From an uncultured Candidatus Melainabacteria bacterium (GTDB taxonomy: Bacteria; Cyanobacteriota; Vampirovibrionia; Gastranaerophilales; Gastranaerophilaceae): a DNA stretch of 6,577 bases. Under the pieces are notes generated by a model that was not told where the DNA came from, did no database searches, and worked only from the letters and a program-made list of their open reading frames with translations. The position numbers and the translations under genes are program-made. Shown here in pieces: positions 1-5,983 of the stretch (positions are counted from its first letter, which is position 1; every line of letters starts with the position of its first letter). The DNA is taken from contig CAKURN010000082.1 in assembly GCA_934675695.1 (NCBI GenBank), positions 1-6,577 on the forward strand, in the 5' to 3' direction.

Positions 1-15
1 TATCTAAGGACTCCC

Positions 16-44
16 GTAAATTAAATCTCAACGATTTAATTTAC
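16..44. repeat. Perfect 12-bp inverted repeat (AT-rich hairpin)
   Basis: The arms GTAAATTAAATC (16-27) and GATTTAATTTAC (33-44) are exact reverse complements around a 5-base loop, TCAAC. It lies 41 bases beyond the stop codon of the LdpA-like gene. Neither strand shows a T-run directly after the stem, so it is not a classical intrinsic terminator. It could be an operator for a gene left of the window, an extragenic palindromic element, or an mRNA 3' stem that limits exonuclease decay. I see no open frame or other signal in the rest of bases 1-85. Confidence 0.6.
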
Positions 45-85
45 TTCGCACAGTTTACTCTTACTCTACAACATAAAATGATTTT

Positions 86-1051
86 TTACAACCATTTTTG
101 TACAGAGTCAACAAGATTTTTTGCAATAGAAAGTGCTTTATTGAATGTTTCTTCGTTTTCTAAAAAATCATCTTTTGAAATATATTCTTTTACGATTTTT
201 CTAGCATAAGAACCTATTGCAACGCCTTCGATTTCAACTTCACAAAGTTTTGCAAGCTCTGATGTTTTTGAATTTGTTCCACCTGATAACATCACATAAA
301 CAGGTAAATCAGACCCTTTAAAGACATCTGCTATAGCAACTGCTTGCAAGGTTGATTTGAAATTGTCTTTTCCACCGGACATAGGAATGCCATCAGCCTG
401 AATAATTGTTGTATAAGGTTTTCTTACATCAGTCAAATCTCTAACACACTGAATTAAATCAACATCGCCTAAAGCCGAACGATTGATACTAATACTCAAA
501 GGCCCATCAAACTCGTTCATAATTTCATTCCATCTGGTTAGAAGTTCTTCTTTGCCTTCGTTTCCAATTACGTGAAATTCGATACAATCAAGTCCCAATT
601 TTACCAATGGAGGCAAAATTTCTTTCAAATCGGTTTTTTTCTGTAACAATTCAATGTTGTTTTTTGGACAAACATTTATACATCTTTTGCAACCTATGCA
701 TCTTGTTTGGTTTACTGTGTATTTGTTGTCTTTAAAATCAATTGCATTTTGTTCACAAGCGTTTTTGCATTTTCCACATTTTATGCAGTCATCTTTTATG
801 TTTGCTTTGCAGAAATGTTGGTCAGATTCTGCTCCAACACTGATACAAAGGTATCTGTCTTTTTCTATTCCGGCTCTTTTTAGTCCACGTTTTGCTGCTT
901 CTATAACTTCTTTTTTTGCACAAACATCAAAAAAATTACAACCGGCTTTTGAATACAATGTTGCCAGTTTTTCAACTTCTGTTGTATCTTCGTTTCCTGC
1001 TCCACAGATTAATTTGAAGCATTTTTTTTCTTTAAACAAATCATATAGCAT
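86..1051 (-). CDS. ldpA: LdpA-like protein with two 4Fe-4S clusters
   Basis: This 321-residue protein carries two ferredoxin-type cysteine sets, CxxCxxCxxxC at C89/C92/C95/C99 and at C118/C121/C124/C128-P129, enough for two 4Fe-4S clusters. The flanking regions match my knowledge of cyanobacterial LdpA: an N-terminal FKLICGAG block (12-19) followed by an AG-x-x-x-x-DV segment (36-43), and C-terminal QADGIPMSG (218-226), LSGGTN (255-260) and GVAIGSYARK (276-285) blocks, which look like a TIM-barrel-type phosphate-binding half. In Synechococcus, LdpA is a redox-sensitive iron-sulfur protein that adjusts circadian period to light; the enzymatic activity, if any, is unknown. No signal peptide is seen, so it should be cytoplasmic. 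The start at 1051 lies one base after the HAD stop codon (TAA-A-ATG). The nearest purine-rich site, GAGG, is about 15 bases upstream, too far for ordinary initiation, so coupled re-initiation is likely. If the host lacks photosynthesis and a Kai clock, its role here is probably general redox sensing or an unknown reaction. Confidence 0.85.
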   Translation of the reverse strand: MLYDLFKEKKCFKLICGAGNEDTTEVEKLATLYSKAGCNFFDVCAKKEVIEAAKRGLKRAGIEKDRYLCISVGAESDQHFCKANIKDDCIKCGKCKNACEQNAIDFKDNKYTVNQTRCIGCKRCINVCPKNNIELLQKKTDLKEILPPLVKLGLDCIEFHVIGNEGKEELLTRWNEIMNEFDGPLSISINRSALGDVDLIQCVRDLTDVRKPYTTIIQADGIPMSGGKDNFKSTLQAVAIADVFKGSDLPVYVMLSGGTNSKTSELAKLCEVEIEGVAIGSYARKIVKEYISKDDFLENEETFNKALSIAKNLVDSVQKWL

Positions 1052-1052
1052 T

Positions 1053-1808
1053 TTATTTTATTTCAACCTCACTTAAATTACTAACAGTGCATTTTGAGCA
1101 TTTTTTTAAATCTTCAATATCTGTTTGTCCTGTAGCAACAAGAATTTCGCCTTTTAGCCCCGCATTTTTGCCCATTTCATAATCCATCAAGGCATCTCCT
1201 ATGACGATTGTTTCTTCTTTTTTTGAGTTCATTTTTTTTAACGCAAGAATTGCAGGTTCGCCTGTTCTTTTTTCTTCTTTGCAGCTATCTTTTCCAATCA
1301 CGCAATCGAAGATATTTTCAAGATTTAATATTTTCAAGATTTTTAATGTATGTTCATAATTGTCAGAAGTCACAACCGCCAGTTTTAAGCCTTTTTGTTT
1401 TAATTTTTTGATAAAATCTTCTGAATATTCTAGAGCTTCTACATAATTTTCGATATTTTGCGAAAATTCTTTGTGAACAACATCAAACAAATCAGAAATT
1501 TCTTGAAAATTTGTAGAAACATTGTATTTTTTGAGTTCATTGACCATAAAATCAACAACTTCATTTCTGGACAAAACTCCAACAGGTCCGTTTTTAATCA
1601 ATTTGCAACGAATTGGGTCATGACCGATTGCAAAGCACAATTCATTAAATAAATTTTCATCTAAATTGAATTGTTTGATGATTTTGTTTATTCTGCATTC
1701 TGCGAGTTTGCCCCAGTATTTGTGGTCATTTAAAAAAGTTCCGTCTTTGTCAAACAAAACTGTGTTTATATCGTTAATTTGCCAATCTTTTCCTATAAAA
1801 TCTACCAT
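1053..1808 (-). CDS. HAD-superfamily hydrolase (phosphoglycolate phosphatase-like)
   Basis: From the start chosen here the protein has 251 residues. All four HAD motifs are visible: motif I DKDGT with nucleophile D20 and acid/base D22, motif II TSD (147-149), motif III Lys at K180 in KRTGEP, and motif IV GDALMD with D205 and D209 as Mg2+ ligands. A helical cap of roughly 100 residues lies between motifs I and II, as in C1-cap phosphatases of the phosphoglycolate phosphatase type. The likely activity is phosphate-monoester hydrolysis of a small cytosolic metabolite; the substrate cannot be read from the sequence. The frame is open for 10 more codons to an ATG at 1838, but that ATG has no ribosome site and overlaps a good -10 candidate. 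The ATG at 1808 follows AAGGCGG at 5-base spacing. The stop codon lies one base before the LdpA-like start, so the two are probably co-transcribed and functionally linked. Confidence 0.88.
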   Translation of the reverse strand: MVDFIGKDWQINDINTVLFDKDGTFLNDHKYWGKLAECRINKIIKQFNLDENLFNELCFAIGHDPIRCKLIKNGPVGVLSRNEVVDFMVNELKKYNVSTNFQEISDLFDVVHKEFSQNIENYVEALEYSEDFIKKLKQKGLKLAVVTSDNYEHTLKILKILNLENIFDCVIGKDSCKEEKRTGEPAILALKKMNSKKEETIVIGDALMDYEMGKNAGLKGEILVATGQTDIEDLKKCSKCTVSNLSEVEIK

Positions 1809-1813
1809 ATTTA

Positions 1814-1820
1814 CCGCCTT
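1814..1820 (-). promoter_or_regulatory. Ribosome binding site deciding the HAD start
   Basis: On the minus strand the bases read AAGGCGG, 5 bases before the ATG at 1808. The upstream in-frame ATG (1838) has no such site. This supports the shorter 251-residue product. Confidence 0.6.
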
Positions 1821-1833
1821 TTTAAAAAATAAT

Positions 1834-1839
1834 ATCATA
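1834..1839 (-). promoter_or_regulatory. Candidate -10 element for the HAD-LdpA pair
   Basis: The minus strand reads TATGAT, one mismatch from TATAAT. Transcription would begin about 7 bases downstream, giving a leader of roughly 20 bases that still contains the AAGGCGG ribosome site. The -35 region at 17-base spacing (GATTTA) is weak. In DNA this AT-rich, chance matches are common. Confidence 0.3.
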
Positions 1840-1843
1840 CAAT

Positions 1844-1864
1844 AAGATTTTCAAAATAAATCTT
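1844..1864. repeat. 7-bp inverted repeat in the divergent gap
   Basis: AAGATTT (1844-1850) and AAATCTT (1858-1864) are exact reverse complements around a 7-base spacer. They sit just upstream of the candidate -10 of the HAD gene, where a repressor or activator could bind. In AT-rich DNA a 7-bp match can arise by chance. The rest of the gap (1865-1910) is A/T runs, including TTTTTTAAAAAA at 1885-1896, with no other signal I can support. Confidence 0.25.
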
Positions 1865-1910
1865 TATAAATTTATTACACGTTATTTTTTAAAAAAGCAA
1901 TTTTTTATCC

Positions 1911-1938
1911 GTTGTCGTTTTGTATTAAATAAGACAAC
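1911..1938 (+). promoter_or_regulatory. Candidate promoter/operator of the large HD-domain gene
   Basis: GTTGTC (1911-1916) and GACAAC (1933-1938) form a 6-bp inverted repeat that brackets a -10-like TATTAA (1923-1928). A poor -35 (T-run at 1901-1906) lies 16 bases upstream of that hexamer. The arrangement could be a promoter with a flanking operator, or a small leader hairpin. The start codon lies 25 bases after the right arm. This is a weak assignment based on position and symmetry only. Confidence 0.25.
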
Positions 1939-1953
1939 AACAAAAGTCGAAAA

Positions 1954-1957
1954 AGGA
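1954..1957 (+). promoter_or_regulatory. Ribosome binding site of the large HD-domain gene
   Basis: AGGA within AAAAGGA lies 5 bases before the ATG at 1963 and fixes that start. The nearer ATG at 1958 opens a frame that stops after 11 codons. Confidence 0.65.
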
Positions 1958-1962
1958 ATGCC

Positions 1963-4900
1963 ATGCCAGAAATTACAAGATTTTCACAAGTAGAAACTGT
2001 AAACAAAAATTTCGCAAAAAACCGACCAAACATCAAAACAACAATAAAAACCGAAACAAAAGACCAATTAGATATAAAAACACCAAAAAGACAAACTGTT
2101 GAAGCTATGACAACCGGAACAACCGCTGCTATTAAAGATCCTAAATTTCTAGATAAAGTTTCAAATTCTTTTAAAAATGGCAAATCGAAAGCCGCTTCTA
2201 TGTTTTCTACTATCGTTTGTGGTATTTTTGGGACAAAAGCTACAATCAACGAAGAACCAACATATATTGAACCGGCAGTTGAATTTTCAAATGCCATCCC
2301 TGCCCAAGATGAAAAACCGTTCAACACTGAAAAAGTTTTTAATTCTCTGATTGATACGGATTTTTACTATAAAAAAGCAATAGATGGTACAAAAGATATA
2401 GAATTAAAAACCGCTTTTAATGAAAATAAAATCACAGAAAAAGAAATTGAAAAATATCTTGTAGATCAATGTGGTTACCTTTCATTTAAAGCAGAAGGAG
2501 AAGGTGCAACCTTCAAAAACAATCCTGCAAAATTGCACGCTCTTAATCTTATGTGTGCTATAAATCTTGATGACCAATTTATGGGTCATACTTTAAAAGA
2601 ACGTTATTTAAGCAATTTAAATCCAAATATAACAACAGAAGAAGTTGAAACATCACTCAAAATTTTAACAAAACAACTCGAACAAAACCCAAATATTGCC
2701 TTGTATGCCCAAAATTTTGTAAATGTCGCTAAAATGCCAAAAGAAACCATTGCTTTAGGAGAAATATATAAAGACATCGCTCAAAGGTGTGGTTTTGATG
2801 AAGAACAATGTTCACAATACAGCATTTTTGATACTATGACAGAATTTGATTCTCCTGAAGAATATAATGAATTGCTAAAATTTTTGGGTTCAACAAAAAA
2901 AAGAACTGTAGAAAACGGTGACGTAAAACAACTATTTAATTTGAGAGTCGATGATTGTAGAAAAACAAGAAAATTCTACGAAAGCCTAAAAGACGATGTT
3001 TTAGAAAAATTGGATTTTCGTGATATAGAAGAACTGCTTGAAATAGAGGGCAAAAAATCTGTTGAAATTTCAAAAATATTAAACAAAACCCCAAAAGAAG
3101 TCCTAGACGACTTGTCCCCTTGTGCTTTGCGTACTTATATTGATTTTAAAGATTTTTACAAAGTAAACAACATAAACGAATTAACAATAGAACAAAAAAG
3201 AAAGCTTCTAAAGCAGCTCGTTAGTTCAAATGCCAGTATATTTATCACAGCAAAAAGTGTTGCACAAGTATTACCAAGCAACCAAAAAGAATACTGTAGT
3301 TTGTTAGATAAATTGGCAAAATCAACAAGTGTTAATACAAAAAACTTGACTACAAAAGAGCTTTCAGTCTTTGATGAAGGGCTTGATGGTATTTCTAACA
3401 GCATACAAAATGTTGACTTAAACAATGCTCATTTTGAACTTGCTTTTCCAAGGAAAGATTTTATTGAAAAAGTAAGCGAACAAATAAAAGATTTAGACAA
3501 AAAAGAAAAAAATCAAGTTATGGATTATTTTGGTTTTGAAATTTCAGATGGAAAATTAAAAGGCTATCCAATAAACGTAAACAATAATCAAAAGCTTTCT
3601 GAAATTCCATCTTCAAAAGTTAAAGAGGTAATTGAAAACATCAGACCTATCGTTGAAGAATTTTCTTCAAACGAAAATACAATAAAAGTAACAAACGGCA
3701 CAGAAGAATTTAACAAAGACATAAACAAAATCCTAAACGGTTTGCCTGAATTAAGAACAACAATTAAAAAAGCTCAACATGGAACTCACGCTTTTACTTT
3801 AGATATTCATACATTTAAAGTTTTGCAACAAGTATGTTCAAATCCAAAATTTCAATATTTGTCTGAAGAAGATAAAAAGACCCTCGAAATCGCTTCTTTA
3901 TTGCATGACATAACAAAACAAGAAGGCGTGATAAATTATATGCACCCTGTTGAATCTTCTTTTGATGCATATTACATAATTCAAAAATTAAATCTTCCAA
4001 AAGACCAACAACTAAAAATCTATGAATTGATAAAAACCCACAACTGGCTTCAACAATTAAACAATGCCGAAAAAGATATGGTTGAAAATATAGCACAAGA
4101 CATTGCTTTTGACACCAGACATACAAACACATTTGAATTAGCAAAAATTTTGTGTGAAGCAGATATGAAATCAGTTAAAAAAGACGATTCTTTCTTTAAT
4201 TATTATGCAGAAACTCTACAAAGAATGGGTGAAAAAGTAGACGGATATATAAAAATGCTCCACAATACACAAATTGTACTTCCGCAAACAAAAATTCCAA
4301 AGGCTTCTGAAGTAAAATTTGCTGAAACAAAAACCAAAGATGGAATAACAAACAAAGTCTTGTATTTTGATGAATTCGATGATGACCTTTCTAAATACGG
4401 TTTTGCACCAGGTACAACAAAATCAAACTGGACGGCTTTGGTTCATGCGTTGGAATATCCTGAACAAATGAGCAAATTCGATACTTTGAACACAATCGAT
4501 ACAGAAGCATTATTGTCTGCTTCATTTATAAATCCCAATGAATACAAAGTCTTTAGAAAACAGGGTGTGCTTTTAGATGTAGATTATAGTGATATCCATG
4601 CCGGATACGAAAGCGATTTTGGTTCAGGAAACGAAAAATCAATAGAGCTTTTAAAAGAAGATTATTTGTTCTATGGACTTAGAAAAGAAGACAAAACGGC
4701 AGGCAATTGGAGAAGTGATAGAAGTAAATATAGAGAATATATCCCTAAAAAAATACAAGAAGAACTAAATATAACCCCAAAAGAATACTACAAAAGAACA
4801 AAAGCCTTGCAAAATTGTCATTCTGTAACAGATATTGAAAAAGTCGACAAAGAATTTGCAGACGGTTTACTTAATGTATTTAAAAATATGCATTCAAGAA

Positions 4901-5061
4901 AACGTAAAGGCGGCAGACAATACAATGAAATTTTAGTTTCTAAACCGGAAACCCAAGGTACATTTGGTTATGATGAAAAATACGAAGACCTTCCGTTGTT
5001 TTTAAGAAAATACGCTCAAGACAATGATTTGGTGATTTTGATGTTTGGTAATTGCAGATAA
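1963..5061 (+). CDS. Large multidomain protein with an HD phosphohydrolase-type domain
   Basis: The product has 1032 residues and no recognised full-length family. Residues 1-60 are Lys/Thr-rich and look disordered; there is no cleavable signal peptide, only a short hydrophobic patch near 78-90. Residues 120-600 look mostly helical and unassigned. Residues about 605-740 form an HD domain with the expected metal-ligand series: H616, H648-D649 in ASLLHDITK, H661, H693 and D734. HD proteins of this type hydrolyse phosphate esters or nucleotides; the substrate is not visible. Residues about 785-1032 form a further module with sequence blocks such as LLSASF (850-855), DIHAGY (877-882), DFGSG (885-889), NEILV (988-992) and a closing LFLRKYAQDNDL stretch. 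I cannot name its fold; an ADP-ribosyltransferase-like reading is possible but weak. The gene stands alone, divergent from the HAD gene and convergent with the methyltransferase gene, and ends at a strong intrinsic terminator, so it is probably monocistronic. The reading frame is intact and its codon use resembles its neighbours'. Confidence is high for the gene and the HD domain, low for any cellular role. Confidence 0.9.
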   Translation: MPEITRFSQVETVNKNFAKNRPNIKTTIKTETKDQLDIKTPKRQTVEAMTTGTTAAIKDPKFLDKVSNSFKNGKSKAASMFSTIVCGIFGTKATINEEPTYIEPAVEFSNAIPAQDEKPFNTEKVFNSLIDTDFYYKKAIDGTKDIELKTAFNENKITEKEIEKYLVDQCGYLSFKAEGEGATFKNNPAKLHALNLMCAINLDDQFMGHTLKERYLSNLNPNITTEEVETSLKILTKQLEQNPNIALYAQNFVNVAKMPKETIALGEIYKDIAQRCGFDEEQCSQYSIFDTMTEFDSPEEYNELLKFLGSTKKRTVENGDVKQLFNLRVDDCRKTRKFYESLKDDVLEKLDFRDIEELLEIEGKKSVEISKILNKTPKEVLDDLSPCALRTYIDFKDFYKVNNINELTIEQKRKLLKQLVSSNASIFITAKSVAQVLPSNQKEYCSLLDKLAKSTSVNTKNLTTKELSVFDEGLDGISNSIQNVDLNNAHFELAFPRKDFIEKVSEQIKDLDKKEKNQVMDYFGFEISDGKLKGYPINVNNNQKLSEIPSSKVKEVIENIRPIVEEFSSNENTIKVTNGTEEFNKDINKILNGLPELRTTIKKAQHGTHAFTLDIHTFKVLQQVCSNPKFQYLSEEDKKTLEIASLLHDITKQEGVINYMHPVESSFDAYYIIQKLNLPKDQQLKIYELIKTHNWLQQLNNAEKDMVENIAQDIAFDTRHTNTFELAKILCEADMKSVKKDDSFFNYYAETLQRMGEKVDGYIKMLHNTQIVLPQTKIPKASEVKFAETKTKDGITNKVLYFDEFDDDLSKYGFAPGTTKSNWTALVHALEYPEQMSKFDTLNTIDTEALLSASFINPNEYKVFRKQGVLLDVDYSDIHAGYESDFGSGNEKSIELLKEDYLFYGLRKEDKTAGNWRSDRSKYREYIPKKIQEELNITPKEYYKRTKALQNCHSVTDIEKVDKEFADGLLNVFKNMHSRKRKGGRQYNEILVSKPETQGTFGYDEKYEDLPLFLRKYAQDNDLVILMFGNCR

Positions 5062-5081
5062 ATAATCAAAAAATAAAAAAC

Positions 5082-5119
5082 AAAAGCTAAACTATTAATC
5101 TAATTGGTTTAGCTTTTTT
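5082..5119. terminator. Bidirectional intrinsic terminator between convergent genes
   Basis: AAAAGCTAAAC (5082-5092) and GTTTAGCTTTT (5107-5117) are an exact 11-bp inverted repeat with a 14-base loop. On the plus strand the stem runs into six Ts (5114-5119), ending the HD-domain gene 20 bases after its stop codon. On the minus strand the stem is followed by TTTT-G-TTTTTT-A-TTTTTT, ending the methyltransferase transcript. The right arm lies inside the last codons of the methyltransferase gene, so one sequence serves as both coding DNA and terminator. Confidence 0.85.
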
Positions 5120-5907
5120 AAATTTTCTAAATAACTTTTTTTAAAAGCAATATAGCTTTCTCTAATAGTATCTTGAGTTTTTTTCTGATAAATTCCTCTA
5201 CCCATACTAACAAAACCCAAATCAAGAAGGGCATTATCTAAATTCCTTGCACAGGGATAATCTTCTTCAACATCAGTTAACAGTAAACCATCAATTTTCA
5301 TTGCATCATATATCAATTTTGCCATAGAATCGCAGACTTTTTGTTGTTCTTCTTCCGATAGATTTTCTGTAATGTGATACAAAACATTATTAAACAAAAC
5401 CATATCTTGGCTTTCTTTTGGTAATTCCAGGTTTCTTATGTCTGCTTTTTTAAAATCACATTCAGGCAAAAGTTCAGTTGCAATTTTTAGGCTTTTATCT
5501 GTTTGAGGTATAAAATACTCTCCACATCTGCCATTTTTTAAAACCTGAGGATTGTCTAATACTTCTTCATAAAAATCATAAACTCCGCCTTTTGCATAAT
5601 CAACAGCAATTTGACTCAAATCGTAACCTGTTAATTTTACTTTGTCTTTCAAACCTCTTTGGGCAAATTTCATTGCAAAGCTGTAGACTTCTTGTCCGTA
5701 AGAACACCCGAGAGAAGTGACTTCTAGCTTGTTTTTGCCATCAAAAGGCAAACGTTCCAAAAAATCTGAAGCAAAAGCACCCCTATAATCTCTAAAAAAA
5801 TAAGAATAGTGGTTTAGTTTTCTGTAAGGCACTAAAGAACTGATTTCTTGCTTTGGGTGATAATATGATGTGAAATTTGGTTTATAAACCGGAAAATTGG
5901 CTAGCAT
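5095..5907 (-). CDS. CheR-like SAM-dependent methyltransferase
   Basis: This 270-residue protein has a class I methyltransferase core resembling the catalytic domain of chemotaxis methyltransferase CheR. YFFRD (36-40) corresponds to the CheR T-x-FFR block. SLGCSYGQEVYSFAM (65-79) corresponds to the SAM-binding GCSTGEEPYS loop. YDLSQIAVDYAKGGVY (95-110) holds the acidic residue (D96) expected to bind the SAM ribose. ADIRNL (155-160) and DMVLFNNVLYHI (168-179) match the later core strands and the CheR RNVL block. The N-terminal helical domain that CheR uses to dock on receptors is missing: only about 35 residues precede YFFRD. No chemoreceptor or other chemotaxis gene is in the window. The target could therefore be a protein carboxylate or a small molecule. 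No signal peptide or membrane segment is seen. The start at 5907 has no clear ribosome site. The gene is divergent from the TolC-like gene (76-base gap) and convergent with the HD-domain gene. Confidence 0.8.
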   Translation of the reverse strand: MLANFPVYKPNFTSYYHPKQEISSLVPYRKLNHYSYFFRDYRGAFASDFLERLPFDGKNKLEVTSLGCSYGQEVYSFAMKFAQRGLKDKVKLTGYDLSQIAVDYAKGGVYDFYEEVLDNPQVLKNGRCGEYFIPQTDKSLKIATELLPECDFKKADIRNLELPKESQDMVLFNNVLYHITENLSEEEQQKVCDSMAKLIYDAMKIDGLLLTDVEEDYPCARNLDNALLDLGFVSMGRGIYQKKTQDTIRESYIAFKKSYLENLKKLNQLD

Positions 5908-5948
5908 ACTTTTTAAAAACTTGTAAATAGATTTTTTTGATAAAAATA

Positions 5949-5975
5949 TTGCATTTTAAAAATTTGTGATAAAAT
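5949..5975 (+). promoter_or_regulatory. Candidate extended -10 promoter of the TolC-like gene
   Basis: TGATAAAAT (5967-5975) matches the extended -10 form TG-n-TATAAT with one mismatch. TTGCAT (5949-5954) is a reasonable -35 at a short 15-base spacing. Only 8 bases separate the -10 from the ATG at 5984, so the predicted start point falls at or just before the start codon. The rest of the 76-base gap is A/T-rich; I see no clear promoter for the minus-strand methyltransferase. Confidence 0.45.
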
Positions 5976-5983
5976 CGTTTATT

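Noticed and set aside
654..1076. Open frame of 140 codons on the plus strand
   Set aside because: It is antisense to the LdpA-like gene, which has clear family motifs. The translation is Phe/Ser/Leu-rich, as expected from the complement of a Lys/Glu-rich gene.
1809..1838. Ten-codon longer N-terminus for the HAD protein from the ATG at 1838
   Set aside because: There is no ribosome site before it, the ATG overlaps a -10-like hexamer, and the ATG at 1808 has AAGGCGG at good spacing. The extra residues are not part of the HAD fold.
1885..1896. TTTTTTAAAAAA palindrome as a terminator or operator
   Set aside because: It is a simple homopolymer junction with no loop, and such runs are common in this composition.
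1905..2327. Open frame of 140 codons on the minus strand, membrane-like translation
   Set aside because: It overlaps the start of the HD-domain gene, which has a good ribosome site. Its hydrophobic look is the mirror of an A-rich coding strand (Lys/Asn/Thr codons read as Phe/Val/Cys), and no ribosome site precedes it.
3815..4144. Open frame of 109 codons on the minus strand
   Set aside because: It is antisense to the HD domain core, where the plus-strand frame carries the metal-ligand motifs.
5938..5974. Direct repeat TGATAAAA (5938-5945 and 5967-5974) as a regulator site
   Set aside because: Two 8-base A/T-rich copies in a gap of this composition are within chance, and the second copy is better explained as a -10 element.
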